A stretch of 64,000 nt of DNA from Takakia lepidozioides (taxonomy: Eukaryota > Streptophyta > Takakiopsida > Takakiales > Takakiaceae): assembly GCA_030704615.1 (NCBI GenBank), contig CM060733.1, forward strand, positions 7,690,001 to 7,754,000. Reading direction: 5' to 3'. The translations under genes were made by a program, and so were the position numbers. This document shows positions 11,073 to 22,063 of this stretch, one piece after another (the first letter of the stretch is position 1; each line of letters starts with the position of its first letter). Below the pieces are notes generated by a model. That model worked only from the letters and a program-made list of their open reading frames with translations. It did no database searches and was not told where the DNA came from.

Positions 11073-12889
11073 CTAGGTCTCCAAAGCCTCCATGCCGCGC
11101 CCTTGCTGTGCATACCCTGCAATCATTACACTCCATGACACCACATCTCGTTCAGCCATACTGTCGAACACTCCCTTTGCATCCTCAATGCACCCACATT
11201 TGGCATACATGTCCACCAGGGCAGTGTTCAAAATGACATCAGGTGCAATTCCAGATTTGATGATGTCACCACGGATCTCTTTGCCCTTTTCCAGGGCTGC
11301 CAGGCTTGCACAAGCATTGCAAACACACACAAACGTGATCTGGTTACACTTCACCCTGCCCCCATCATAGGTCTCCAAAGCCTCCATCCCGTACCCCTGC
11401 TGTGCATACCCTGCAAGCATTGCGTTCCACGACACCACATACTCCCTTCGCATCCTGAATGCACCCACATTTGGCAAACCTGTCAGTTTAGGATGAGCCA
11501 TATCTGGTACAATTCCAGCTTTGACGATGTCAACATGGACCTCTTTCCCCTTTTCTAGGGCTCCCAGGCTTGCACACGCATTGCAAACACCAACAAAGGT
11601 GATGTGGTTGGGCTTCACCGGCTCTTCGCACAGCATTTGCTCATAGGTCTCCAAAGCATTCCTACCTCACCCATGTTAAATCCTGCCAACATTATATTCA
11701 ACGTGATCAAAGTTCATTGAGGCATTCCGTTGAACACTCAGTGTGCATTCATGATGCTCCTGCACTTAACATACATGTTCACAAGGGTTTTGAGGAGAAA
11801 AACACTTGGCGTGAATCCACTTTGGATAATGTGAGTTTGCACCTGCTTTCCAGCTTCCAGACCCTTCATTTTGACGCACTAACGCAAGAGTCAGACATAC
11901 ATATCTGAATCTGCTAAAATGCTCCTTGGTTTAAAGGTGTAGAGCCTCTTTCAGTATGCTTGCCTCACAAAGCATCTTCACATGCCCAGAAGAGCCAAAA
12001 GAGGCATTATGGACTCCCTCTCTTGATCCTCCTTTAGAAGCTGTGGTCATGGTTGAGGTGCTTGATTTAAATCAGGGCTGTCAGGCCTGCAATGCACACA
12101 AACATGATGTGGCCGGGCTGAACCCCTTCCCCCATCGTTTGCTCATAGGTCTCCAAAGCCTCCATCCCACGTCCCTACTGTGCATACCCTGTAAGCATCG
12201 CACTCCACGACACCACATCTCGTTCAGCCATAGTGTTGAACACTCCCTTTGCATCCTCGATGCACCCACATTTTGCATACATGTCCACTAGGGTATTGTT
12301 CAAAATGACATTTGGTACAATTCCAGCTCTGAAGGTGTCACCATGAACCTCCTTCCCCTTTTCCAGAGCTGCCAGGGCAGTGTTTTGAATGACATTAGGT
12401 ACAATTCCAGCTTTGATGATATCCCCATGCACCTCTTTGCCCTTCTCCAAGGCTGCCAGGCCTGCAATGCATACAAACATGATGTGGCCGGGCTGAACCC
12501 CTTCCCCCATCATTTGCTCTTAGGTCTCCAAAGCTTCCATCCCACGTCCCTGCTGTGCATACCCTGCAAGCATCGCACTCCACGACACCATCTCAGTCAG
12601 CCATAGTATTGAACACTCCATTTGCATCCTCGATGCACCCACATTTTGCATACATGTCCACTAGGGTATTGTTCAGAATGACTTTTGGTACAATTCCAGC
12701 TTTGAAGATGTCACCATGGACCTCCTTCCCTTTTTCTAGATCTGCCAGGGCAGTGTTTAGAATGACATTAGGTACAATTCCAGCTTTGATGATATCCCCA
12801 TGCACCTCTTTGCCCTTCTCAAGGGTTGCCAGGCTTGCACAAGCATTGCAATGCACACACGGGACAAAGTAGAACAACAAGAAACCCAC
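11073..12889 (-). pseudogene. PPR (pentatricopeptide repeat) gene relic with internal duplications
   Basis: On the minus strand, PLS-type PPR phrases occur again and again: [55 protein letters not shown] and [19 protein letters not shown]. They lie in at least four open pieces (12889-12593, 12513-12175, 11654-11073 and flanks) separated by stops and frame changes. Pieces are near-copies of each other (12175-12513 against 12593-12889), with deletions that fuse [10 protein letters not shown] to the next [10 protein letters not shown]. Such proteins normally act in organelle RNA editing or processing. This copy lacks an uninterrupted frame and any start. No complete E or DYW domain is visible. 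Confidence 0.8.
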
Positions 12890-12916
12890 ATCACAGAGGA
12901 GAGAGAGGTTCTCACC

Positions 12917-13848
12917 TTATCACGACCTTCGACAAACACATGAATGGGTTGGTTGGTGTCAAGAGGGCGAGGTCGGATTTGACGGCCACCAGAATCAACA
13001 GGAGTGGATGCAAGCATACGCTTTCTTTTCTTTGTCACTGACAAATGAGCTTCCTCCTCTTCTTGGCCTATAACTTCGGGCATCAGCTCCTGCTCCTTCA
13101 AAGGATTCTCCTTATGTGTGATAAGTGCATGTGCCTCATCCCAAACTTGTCTCTATGATAAGAATGCTTTGCTTGGACATTCAACAATTGATTCATACCT
13201 GCTCTCGAGCTGGGGCCAGGCACACACACATCAGAAAGGAAGACAAAGGATATGCCACCAGCTGTAACCCTTGGCCATAATACATTAAAGGGCGTACTCC
13301 CTGCAGGATGCCTTTCTGGAGCTATTGTAAGGCTTTGAACCGCAATATATAAAACCAGGTCAAGAGTGCTGAATTACCTACAACAATCCCTAAAAAGGGA
13401 ACGCATGAGTAAGAGAGAGAGAGGGTAGACCCTGGCTGAAACAGACAAGCTAGAAAGAGCAGAAAAGACTACATACCTCTCTATGGGACAACTGCTGATC
13501 CATGCTTGGGTCAACTGGGAGAGAGGAACTCTCTGCACACATGGAGGCTATCATTTGCTGGCGACTGAGGGTTTTCCCCTGTAATAGCATACCTTCTTGG
13601 AAGCTCAAAGTTTCAGCATGCATCTTATCTCCCACTGTCCTCTCAAGAGGAGACTCTGCCACCGTCTCCAATACCTTCCCATTTAGGCTCTCTGTGTGCT
13701 CACTATCTGGTTCAGAAACACATGGGTTGCTCTTCATAGTTGCCTCCTCCTCCATACACTTTAAGCCACCATTCGCAATCCCTCCCACTTCACTTGTGAG
13801 AGGGCAAAACAGGCTGAAATAGGTCAAAGAAGAAGGTGCCCTCACCAC
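12917..13848 (-). CDS. two exons of a possible enhancer-of-polycomb-like gene (partial)
   Basis: One minus-strand exon at about 13848-13456 ends QQLSHRE at a GTATGT donor. A second, about 13110-12917, reads LKEQELMPEVIGQEEEEAHL, then KKRKRML and RQIRPRPLDTNQPIHVF, and ends GRDK at a GTGAGA donor. The RPRPLD phrase followed by a short aliphatic strand resembles the start of the E(Pc) domain of plant EPL proteins, which belong to NuA4-type histone acetyltransferase complexes. The rest of that domain is not seen: PPR relic sequence follows directly downstream. It is either a gene truncated by the PPR insertion or a chance match. The first exon has no recognised domain. Confidence 0.35.
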
Positions 13849-14081
13849 ATTGTCCTTGAGCTTGTGTTATGACTTGACCGACCATCAACCCAAAATGACC
13901 TCTTGTGTGTGCTGCTTGTGTCTGAAGTCAGGTAATGTCGGATTGGTCTGTGAGATCAAACCACCACGGTGCAGCTAAGTAGGCAGAGATTGAAACACGG
14001 CCTGCTAAGACCAAGCAAACTCTCCCAAGAACGGCGAGCTCGCAAGAATGTTTCTCCTCGTCTCATCTCCTCCTCATCTCC

Positions 14082-14880
14082 TCATTCCTGCATGATTTGC
14101 TCAACGCCTCCATCCCACGCCCCTGCATATCCTGCAATCATCGCGTTCCATCCCTCGGCTACATGGTGTGGCGCAGGAGACAAAAAAAACGCCAAGTCCC
14201 AGCCCTCCTTTGTGTTCACGATTACCCTAATGGACAACCTTATTAGCAATTTTTTAACGTTTTTAATCCTAATGGGCAACTTATTAGCAATTTTTTGACT
14301 TTTTAACCTTTTGCACTTTGATTCATTCTAGGTCAAAGGCTAAAATCCTGCTACCAGACTTGTCTAGAAAACTAAAACACCACGTAAACAAACATTTGAT
14401 AGTGGTAGTAAAATATATTACCATTGGGCTGGTTTGAACACTTGCTAGTAAAAACTTTCACTTTGAGTTATTGAAATTGAAATATACATTATAAATTATA
14501 TTTTCATAATTACAGCTGTCAATGTTTGACTTAGGGGTGGTAGAATAAAGGACTCCGTAATGAAACTTTTGATAGTTGTAGTGAATTATTCTATTAATAT
14601 CAGCACATTTCACTACGTGGTGCTAGAAATAGTGAAAAGTGGCAAATAGTGAAATTCATAGTAAAATACCGACGGTGCTGAAAACCGTAGTGTGTTGTAG
14701 TGCCTCGTTGTGTCTATCCTTGCCCCTTTCTGCATGCTTAAGAATAGGTTTGCAAAGCCTCCATCCCACGCCCCTGCACATCCTGCGATCGTTGCGTTCC
14801 ATGCTCTAGGCTTGTGGATACTAAGAAAACATATGGTGTGGCGGGAGATAAAAAAAACCCAAAAGGAGGCCAAGTCCTAG
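14082..14880 (-). pseudogene. two short PPR fragments
   Basis: Two minus-strand pieces, near 14080-14160 and 14740-14810, read WNAMIAGYAGAWDGG and WNATIAGCAGAWDGG, the end of a PPR motif. They are flanked by nearly identical sequence, so they are copies of one duplicated segment. Between and around them the sequence is AT-rich and noncoding. Confidence 0.6.
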
Positions 14881-14984
14881 CCCTCTGTTCACGGCTGGCA
14901 CCCTAATGGGCAACCCTATAAGCAACTTTTTGATTTTTTTTAACCTTTTGCACTTTGATCATTGATGAATGAACTTATCCAATG

Positions 14985-15325
14985 GATGAATACATTCGTG
15001 TATGTGCCTTCAACATGACACGTGTAGTGATGCAGTCGTATAATTAGAGCTCTGAAACCATATTCAGTCATGAAGTCATACGATTCTAGGAAAATTCATC
15101 CACGTGTAGTCCTCCATATGACGCGAGTCATATAAACCATCCCTGTCATCATGGTCAACAATGTTTGACTAATGCTCCCTACCTTTCCGGAGTCATGTAG
15201 TGATATCCATTACTACAGTGTGATAAAACTATGACTGCAACGCATTTCAGCGTTTTGTAGTCGTGTACCTAATGCCGTTTTTATGACTCCGCAAAAGCCG
15301 TAGTCCTAAAAACGCTCATCTCTTG
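14985..15325. mobile_element. CACTA-like element end with subterminal repeats
   Basis: At 15309-15325 the sequence ends TCTTGTAGTG, the reverse complement of CACTACAAGA, a typical CACTA-superfamily terminus. Inward from it, TCATA/TAGTC-type short repeats and TGTAGTG copies are frequent, as in subterminal repeat regions. A second GTTGTAGTG terminus lies at about 14692-14702. Opposite ends were not located. Confidence 0.4.
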
Positions 15326-15559
15326 TAGTGTGCTGTGGCAGTGAGGGTGGTGGCTTTTTGGGTCTTATGCGAGCGTACGTTGGGCGTAACGGTGTGTTTG
15401 AGTGGTTGGATGAAAGTGTTTGAAGGTCTGCGTTTGTGGTGTCATCTTAGTAAGATTCCGTCTTCTTTGCCAGGCCCATCTACCGACTACATTCCCCAGA
15501 TAAGGTCAAGTCCGGTAAAAGAAGGGGAACGAACCCATAGCGCCGGAATCATGGCTTCA

Positions 15560-16205
15560 CAGCCGGTTCCATAGTATTGAAAGATTCCCTTAATTTTAAT
15601 ACCCGCAGGTGCTCAATAGTAGTATGGTTTTCGATTTGCGGACGGGTATCAATAGGATGGGTATTCCAATCTAATACCAGCCGGTTATCAACCCGGGTAT
15701 AAATAAGACAAATAAAAAATAAAAAACCACTAAATCATTAATATATATTGAATTTAGAAGATTTCAGTTGATTTCACAAAGAAATTAATTATTATGTTGC
15801 AAAATTCAGTCTTTGCATTACATAATAACGACGTTGCAGATTTTAGTATCCAAATTGAAGCATGCTTAGAAGGATTGCAACGGATTGCAATGGTCCTCAT
15901 CACTATTGCAACGGTCCTCAACGGTCCTCTTACCCTGACCTTGAGATATCGTGCACCCAGCCAATTTCCTATTCCTACCATGGTATAGTTTTTTTTTTTT
16001 TTTTTTTTTTGGAATTGTCCTTGTTTTTGCCCATAATACGGGTATGCACCCGGGTATTGCCTTGGCAATACCAGCCGGTCCGGTTATCAACCATAGTATT
16101 GGAATTGCCAGTACCAGCCGGGTCGGTTTATTAACCATAGTATTACAAAAGCCAATACCAGCTGGGTTGGTTATTCAATACCCTGGTTGATACCCGGCCA
16201 GACCC
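15560..16205. repeat. interspersed repeat with GGTATCAA/ATACCAGC phrases
   Basis: Phrases such as AATACCAGCCGGTTATCAAC, CCGGGTAT and CCATAGTATT recur. The last 120 bp hold three tandem variants of the CCAGCYGGGTYGGTTATT phrase. Related wording appears at 19.33-19.5 kb and 31.42-31.62 kb, the halves of the hAT-like element interrupted by E2. A run of 22 T occurs near 15988-16010. No coding content is seen. The 16.2-16.8 kb stretch after it is GC-richer and holds nothing recognisable. Confidence 0.45.
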
Positions 16206-16839
16206 TATATCCCGTGAAAAGCTCGCACTGAATATCGTTCCGTGCACTGAACCCGAGCGCTGTATTCTGCACACAGAATACGTCCCTGAATCCAAGTCAA
16301 CGTGACCAAGCGCGTGCTGGCGGAGATCTCGCCCCTTCCGGCCAATGGGAGGCGAGGTGCGCTCGGATGGCGTGGGCGATTCAAGGACAAGGGTGTGCGC
16401 GAGTCGGTCTGCCGTGCCACGGAACCCATCAGGCACTGAATCGATGACACTATCTTTGGTGTTACAGGGAGTTTTTCGGGCTCAAGGGTGGTGATGCTCT
16501 AAAGCACATTAAATCGGAGAACCCTTCCGCTTAAAGAATGACCCTTCCTCTGTTGAGTGGAAGGACCTCCCTGGAATGGGTGTGGGTCACATAACAAAGG
16601 AACAAATTTCAGTTTTGAAAACTCACTATATACATATGTATATAAAAGAAACACGTGGGAGCGACAGCTCACAAATCAGGCCCCTTAACAAAAAATAACC
16701 TCTTTCACAATACATATTGATATTACTTGAGCTAAAATCGTTGAACGGTAGTACTACAAGCATCCAAGGTGTTTCCTTTTTGAAAAAAAAAAAAAAACAG
16801 GCATATGGAAGCTCTTTGATGTTTCATCGTTCAAAACTT

Positions 16840-17040
16840 GGAATTTTCCGGGAGTGTCAACTAACTATTTCCACTTTGCTTATCGAAGGAGCCCCATCCA
16901 TATTGTGCCCCCTCCGCTATCAATACTCATACTGGGTTTTTCCGGAGTGTCAACTAATAATTTCCACTTGGCTTATTGAAGGAGCCCCATCCATGTTCAG
17001 CCCCGTGCGTTGTCAACACTCATACATAGGTTTTTCCAGT
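16840..17040. repeat. tandem duplication, two units of about 97 bp
   Basis: TTTTCCGGGAGTGTCAACTA...GGAGCCCCATCCAT recurs once, about 97 bp further on (from about 16845 and 16939). The two units differ by a handful of substitutions and small indels. Confidence 0.75.
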
Positions 17041-17079
17041 AGACACTAGACATAGTATGGGAGGGGGATTGATAGAACG

Positions 17080-17665
17080 TGAGCACACCGGTGAGCACAA
17101 ATGGCGTGAGCACGAACCCATGGTCATTGGGGTTTTATGTTTTTAAACTATGGTCATAGGAGTTATATGTTTACAAAACGGAATAAAACCCAAAAACCCT
17201 AATGCGAAATAGGTACCCATAATGTATATCTACAAGCTCCAAGTTCCACATATCTACAGCTTTGGTATCCTATAAAAGAATAACATATTAGGGAAAAACA
17301 AAATCATAATAACCAACACCATCCAAAACACACAAATACCAAACAATAGTTGAACAATTTAATATAATGAGGCAATTTCGCCGGCAAAATCCATTATTTT
17401 GCTGGCAAAACCCGATACCTTGATTTATTCGTTAACGAAACCTGTTGAAATTTCTAGGTATCCCTACGTAGATCATTATCATATGGTTTCGTGGGCTAAA
17501 CAAAATGTATCGTGTTTGGTTTTGCATATAAGAGACGCTGTGAGATTGTTTTATTTCGCTAACGAATTAGGGTGATAGGGTGACTAACCCACGGAAATAG
17601 GGTGACTAACCCATCTTCGTGTGGCAATGTGCTCACCGTGAGCACAAATTGCACATTTTAGTTTC
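17080..17665. mobile_element. small nonautonomous element with GGTGAGCACA ends
   Basis: GTGAGCAC phrases lie at 17080-17110 and, inverted, at 17625-17650 (GTGCTCACCGTGAGCAC). They give an imperfect inverted-repeat frame around AT-rich noncoding sequence. The same phrases occur near 10540 and at the ends of the 52.6-54.3 kb insertion, so a dispersed family is likely. Exact ends were not fixed. Confidence 0.35.
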
Positions 17666-18123
17666 GCTATCGCATCTTTTCAAGAATATTGTAGGAATTT
17701 CCGGTATGTCCTTTTCTGCTCACGTGCTACCCAACCTCTATGGGAGTTGAATGCGTGCCAATAGGAAAACGCGGCACCATGTAATTGAAATTTCTACTAA
17801 GTATTCCATACGACTGCACCAAAGAGGTGTTTGTCGGAATGAGCAGCTCTAGGGTTTGAGCTCCATGCGTATTGGAGAGCGCACAAACTGAATACTCGAC
17901 ATCAAGTGTACCAGGGCTCAGGTGGATATTGTTTAGTCATTGAACATCCTGAAAATATTATTATTAGTTTCAAATCTGCTCTAATATTACTTCCTTTTTT
18001 ATTGTTCTTACATATATTTAATGTAAAATATTACAACACTTCTCAATATTAATTATGATAAAACTAAATGTTAAAGCGTTTGCTTAGTTTCGAAACCTGA
18101 ATGATAAATCTAGATGTATATAC

Positions 18124-18970
18124 CAGTGTTGTGCGGGTTCTGCCTTTTTAAGGAACCCGCCGGGTCCGGGTGCGGGTTTGTTTTCGGAGCCAAGTCCGGG
18201 TTCGGGTCCGGGTTTGTCAACACGGACTCGGATTAGGGTCCGGGTAGTTGTTGGGAAATATTAGCGGGTTCACGGGTTCGGATCCGGGTCCTAATTTATT
18301 GATTAAATAAATTAGAAAATAAAATTAATTAGGGATAAAATTATTTTTGGCTGGAAAAAACCTTAAATCCTAATAATGAATTTTATTTTAAGAGACATTC
18401 CTTCAAAATATACCATGAATAAAAATTAAAATAGAAGTTTGAGTTCCATTTTCTATTTTTCAATATCAATTCTTTAAACATGCTAAGAATAGTAATATGC
18501 CTCAAGGGTAGATCACTATAGCATGGATGTGTGGGATCTGGCATAATAATAATATATGACGTCTCCTTTGGGAGGTGTAAATTATGGTCCCAAAGGGCAC
18601 AACTTTGTGACACCACTCCGTGGATTGAACCCCGCTTTTGAGGTGGTATGTGGGCATTACCTACTGGGCTACAATGTGGTGGGGCTGGCTGCTGCAGTGG
18701 CCTATTGCTGCTCGTCCCCTCCACACCTACCAGATCCAAGGTGGACCCCGCATGCCCCATCTAAAATTAAGACCCGGACCCTGACCCACTACATTGGCCC
18801 GCGGGTTTAATGGGTTCTAGACCCAGCAGACGGGTCCGGGTCCGGTTCCGGTTCATTTTAGAAATGAACCCGGGTTAGGGTCCGGGTTTTTTGTGATAGC
18901 ACAGGTCCGGGTAACCCGGATCCTAGCATGCCGGGTATCCGCCTTCAAAACCTGGACCCGCACAACACTG
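18124..18970. mobile_element. nonautonomous hAT-type element with 8-bp target duplication
   Basis: The element starts CAGTGTTGTGCGGGT and ends with its exact reverse complement, a 15-bp terminal inverted repeat. It is flanked on both sides by GTATATAC (18116-18123 and 18971-18978). An 8-bp duplication and CAGTG-type ends are the marks of the hAT superfamily. Inside are CGGGTCCGGGT-rich subterminal blocks on both sides and no transposase frame, so it depends on an enzyme encoded elsewhere. Confidence 0.85.
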
Positions 18971-19722
18971 GTATATACATCTTAGTATCTAGTCTTTATG
19001 TAATCAAATATTATTTTGATTTCATGGTAAGCACTAAGCACGTTTCAATTTCTAATATTTTATGATAGTACATATATATACATATACATATATATGTATG
19101 ATAATTGTAATAGCTAATGAAATGTCAAAAAGCTTAAAATTGAATTTTCATCTTTTGTCTATAAATTAGACAGTTAATAATGTAGATTGTTGCTCTGAGG
19201 CTGACTCCTGTATTTGGCCAGAGCAAATCCCACTACAATGGCAACACCACATGACCCTTCTCTTCGGCATCCCCAAAATTCGACAAATCGGACATTAGTC
19301 TTCGGAAACATGTCAAGGTCTCTACCAGTGTTGGACTGGTATCACAAAAATATGATACCAGAATGGTCTTGGTATCACAAGGGCCCGTCTTTCCGAAGAC
19401 TGGTATGGTCTTGGTATTGTGATACGGGGGTGGGGCGGGTAGGGTATAGGATGGGTATCAATAACGTAAATTTGTGGATATATAGCAGTAGGGTATCAAT
19501 ATTTACTTTTTTCTATTTCGTATGGGGGAATATGAATATTGCCCATGTAGGTATATAGAATATTCAATATATTCAAGAGAATACTCAATAACCTAAAAAA
19601 AATTGACCTTCACACTGGATCACAATTACTCCTGTATTAGTATTACTATCACTATCACTACCATTATTACTATCACTACCATTATTATTATTACTATCAC
19701 TATTATCATTGTGCTGTTTGGA

Positions 19723-20057
19723 GCCTCTCATTTTAAGATAATAGGGTCTTCAATGGGCACTTGCGATGTGGCCGGTGGGCCCCGTGCACGGACCCCCGGC
19801 TCCCCAGCACCCCGCCCGCCCCGCCCGCCGCTGCGCGCGGTCGCCTAGCCGTGGGCGCGGCTGCAGCAACCGCGCCCGCGCCCCCGTCCGCCGCGCGGCC
19901 AGTCCCCCACCCATGAGTCCGCTGCCCAGCAGTCTGCCAGTCCGCCAGTCTGCCCACCAGTCCGTTGGCCAGTCCCCTGCCATCCAGTCCGATGACGGCG
20001 CAGGATCGCCACCGTCCATTCCCATAACCCATCCGAGCCCTCCATTTTTAGGGCTGC
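19723..20057 (+). repeat. E2 left terminal inverted repeat (335 bp)
   Basis: The outer 40 bp are AT-rich and the rest is very GC-rich. The inner part carries repeated CAGTCYGCC phrases and then GACGGCGCAGGATCGCCACC, ending GGGCTGC. It is near-identical to the right arm except for the number of CAGTCYG copies. Open frames rich in Pro, Arg and Gly on both strands here are a product of base composition. Confidence 0.92.
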
Positions 20058-20799
20058 GAAAATGGCAATGATCTTCCCACCAAATCCCGGCCGCTCTCTA
20101 TTGACGGCTGTTTGTTGTCCGATGTTGCGGTAGACGTTTCCATGCACGCGACTGTTCTTCTTTTGCACGCGATGTTCATGATGATGATGAAGCGTGTGCT
20201 TGAACATGAGAGGACTGTCTGGGCACTACAGCCACCATCGTGCATATGCTTCCACTATTTTTGCCTTCTTGTTGTGCTTTCGGGAACCTTCGTTTTATGG
20301 TTTGGTTCTATGTCATAAATATGGAAAATGCGGACATCTGTCGTCGATAACGTCCTCTGCTTGTGATCCGTCATGATACATTTAGCCCCTTCGTACTGCA
20401 TCCCTCATGAGAGCCTTCACAAGTTTAGTTCGTTAAAGGAACCCATGGGTAACATGGGCGCGAAAATGGTGGAAGCGTATGCACATGGGGGCGTGTATTG
20501 CAGATTTCGTATCGGACGATGGGACTGTTTATGTGACCAAGTATAGCGGCTTGCATCCGTCGTGCATAAGTTGTGGAAAAGGGTGGAGAATCTGAAGAAA
20601 CCCAGCTTTGTGATGGATCCACATGGTATTATATAAGGGATGGCAGCACAAAAAAACAATTCGAGTCGTCACGGAACACCATCCAGTCGTAAGGTCCTCA
20701 AACATCCACACGCACCTGTTGAATGCAGATGTCTGAGCCACGACGGGAGATGTCTGAGACAATTGCATCTGCAAATGCGCGTGGATGTTTGAGGTCCAT

Positions 20800-21430
20800 T
20801 GTGTCGCGAGTCTATTCACAGTGGGTCCGCTGGCCCGTCAGTGCTCCGGATATTCCCCTTATCGCGTGCATAACAGTCAGTTTGGAGGCGGTCTGCTGGA
20901 AGTCCGTCTGTTGGGATAGCAGTCTGTTGCACTTGTGAATTTGTCAGTATGTTGTGTCGGAAGTCTGTTGCACTAAGTCTGTTTGACTTCTTATTTTCCC
21001 TCCGGTCAGTCTTTTGGCTTGTTCTCCCGCCAGTCTGGCGAAACGTCCGTCTGCTGGACAGTTCTCCTCTATGGATATCAGTCTGTTGGACTGTGCATGC
21101 ATCAGTCTGTTGTGTCGCGAGTCTGTTCACAGTGGGTCCGCTGGCCTGTCAGTGCTCCGGATATTCCCCTTATCGCGTGCATAACAGTCAGTTTGGAGGC
21201 GGTCTGCTGGAAGTCCGTCTGTTGGGATATCAGTCTGTTGCACTTGTGAATTTGTCAGTCTGTTGTGTTGGAAGTCTGTTGCACTAAGTCTGTTTGAGTT
21301 CTTATTTTCCCTCCGGTAGTCTTTTGGCTTGTTCTCCCGCCAGTCTGGCGAAACGTCCGTCTGCTGGACAGTTCTCTTCTATGGATATCAGTCTGTTGGA
21401 CTGTGTATGCATCAGTCTGTTGTGCCGCGA
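20800..21430. repeat. 311-bp tandem duplication rich in CAGTCTG phrases (E2)
   Basis: The stretch from 20801 is repeated from about 21112: GTGGGTCCGCTGG occurs at 20821 and 21132, 311 bp apart. The match continues through GCGTGCATAACAGTCAGTTT and ATGGATATCAGTCTGTTGG with only a few differences. CAGTCTGTTG-like phrases occur many times in each copy. No coding function is seen. The remaining 20.06-20.8 and 21.43-22.06 kb act as leader and promoter space for the plus-strand gene, with a pyrimidine-rich block at 21720-22060. Confidence 0.88.
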
Positions 21431-22063
21431 GTCTGTTCGCAATGGGTGTGTTCGACTTTCCTGTTCTCCCCTTACTCTCTTTTGTCTTCATTCCGCTGGC
21501 AGGGAAGTGCCTCCAATATGAAGCCGCTTCGCCTCAGCAAAGCGAATAGTCCGCTGGACTGGCGGTCCGGTGGATTCTCGGCCCGATGGGAAATGAGTAT
21601 GCTACACTTTGCGAGGAGCGTGGATGAATTTAGTACGATCCGTTCGTTTGGTGGACGTATTCAATGCGATGACGGCGGATAGTTGGCGCCTGTGAAATCG
21701 CGCCACGTTGGCAGTGCCATTCCCGTTTTCCCCCTTCTACTTCTACTTTCTCCATTCTCTTCGCGCCTGTTTCTTCGCACAGTTTTGCACTGCTTTGTTT
21801 TCCTCTTTGCGTTTCCATCACCGTAACGAAAGACGACCGTTCTTCCCCAGGTGTGGAGAGTCGCGGTGAGCCGCGAAGAGTCGCAAACACGCTCGCCTTC
21901 GTAACAACTCGAAGTTCATCGGCTCGGTGAGGTTCTCACTTGCTGCGGTGTTTCCATTCCATTCTGTGTCCTCTTCTTCTTGCTTAGGGTGAGTCTTTTC
22001 ATAGGACTTCTATCTGTCGCTCTGTCGCTCATTGTCCTTGCACCTTCGTTTCATTCTGCAGCG

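Noticed and set aside
19733-20207. Several GC-rich ORFs on both strands
   Set aside because: They lie in the terminal inverted repeat and recur inverted at 30925-31400. Pro/Arg/Gly/Ala composition is from base content.
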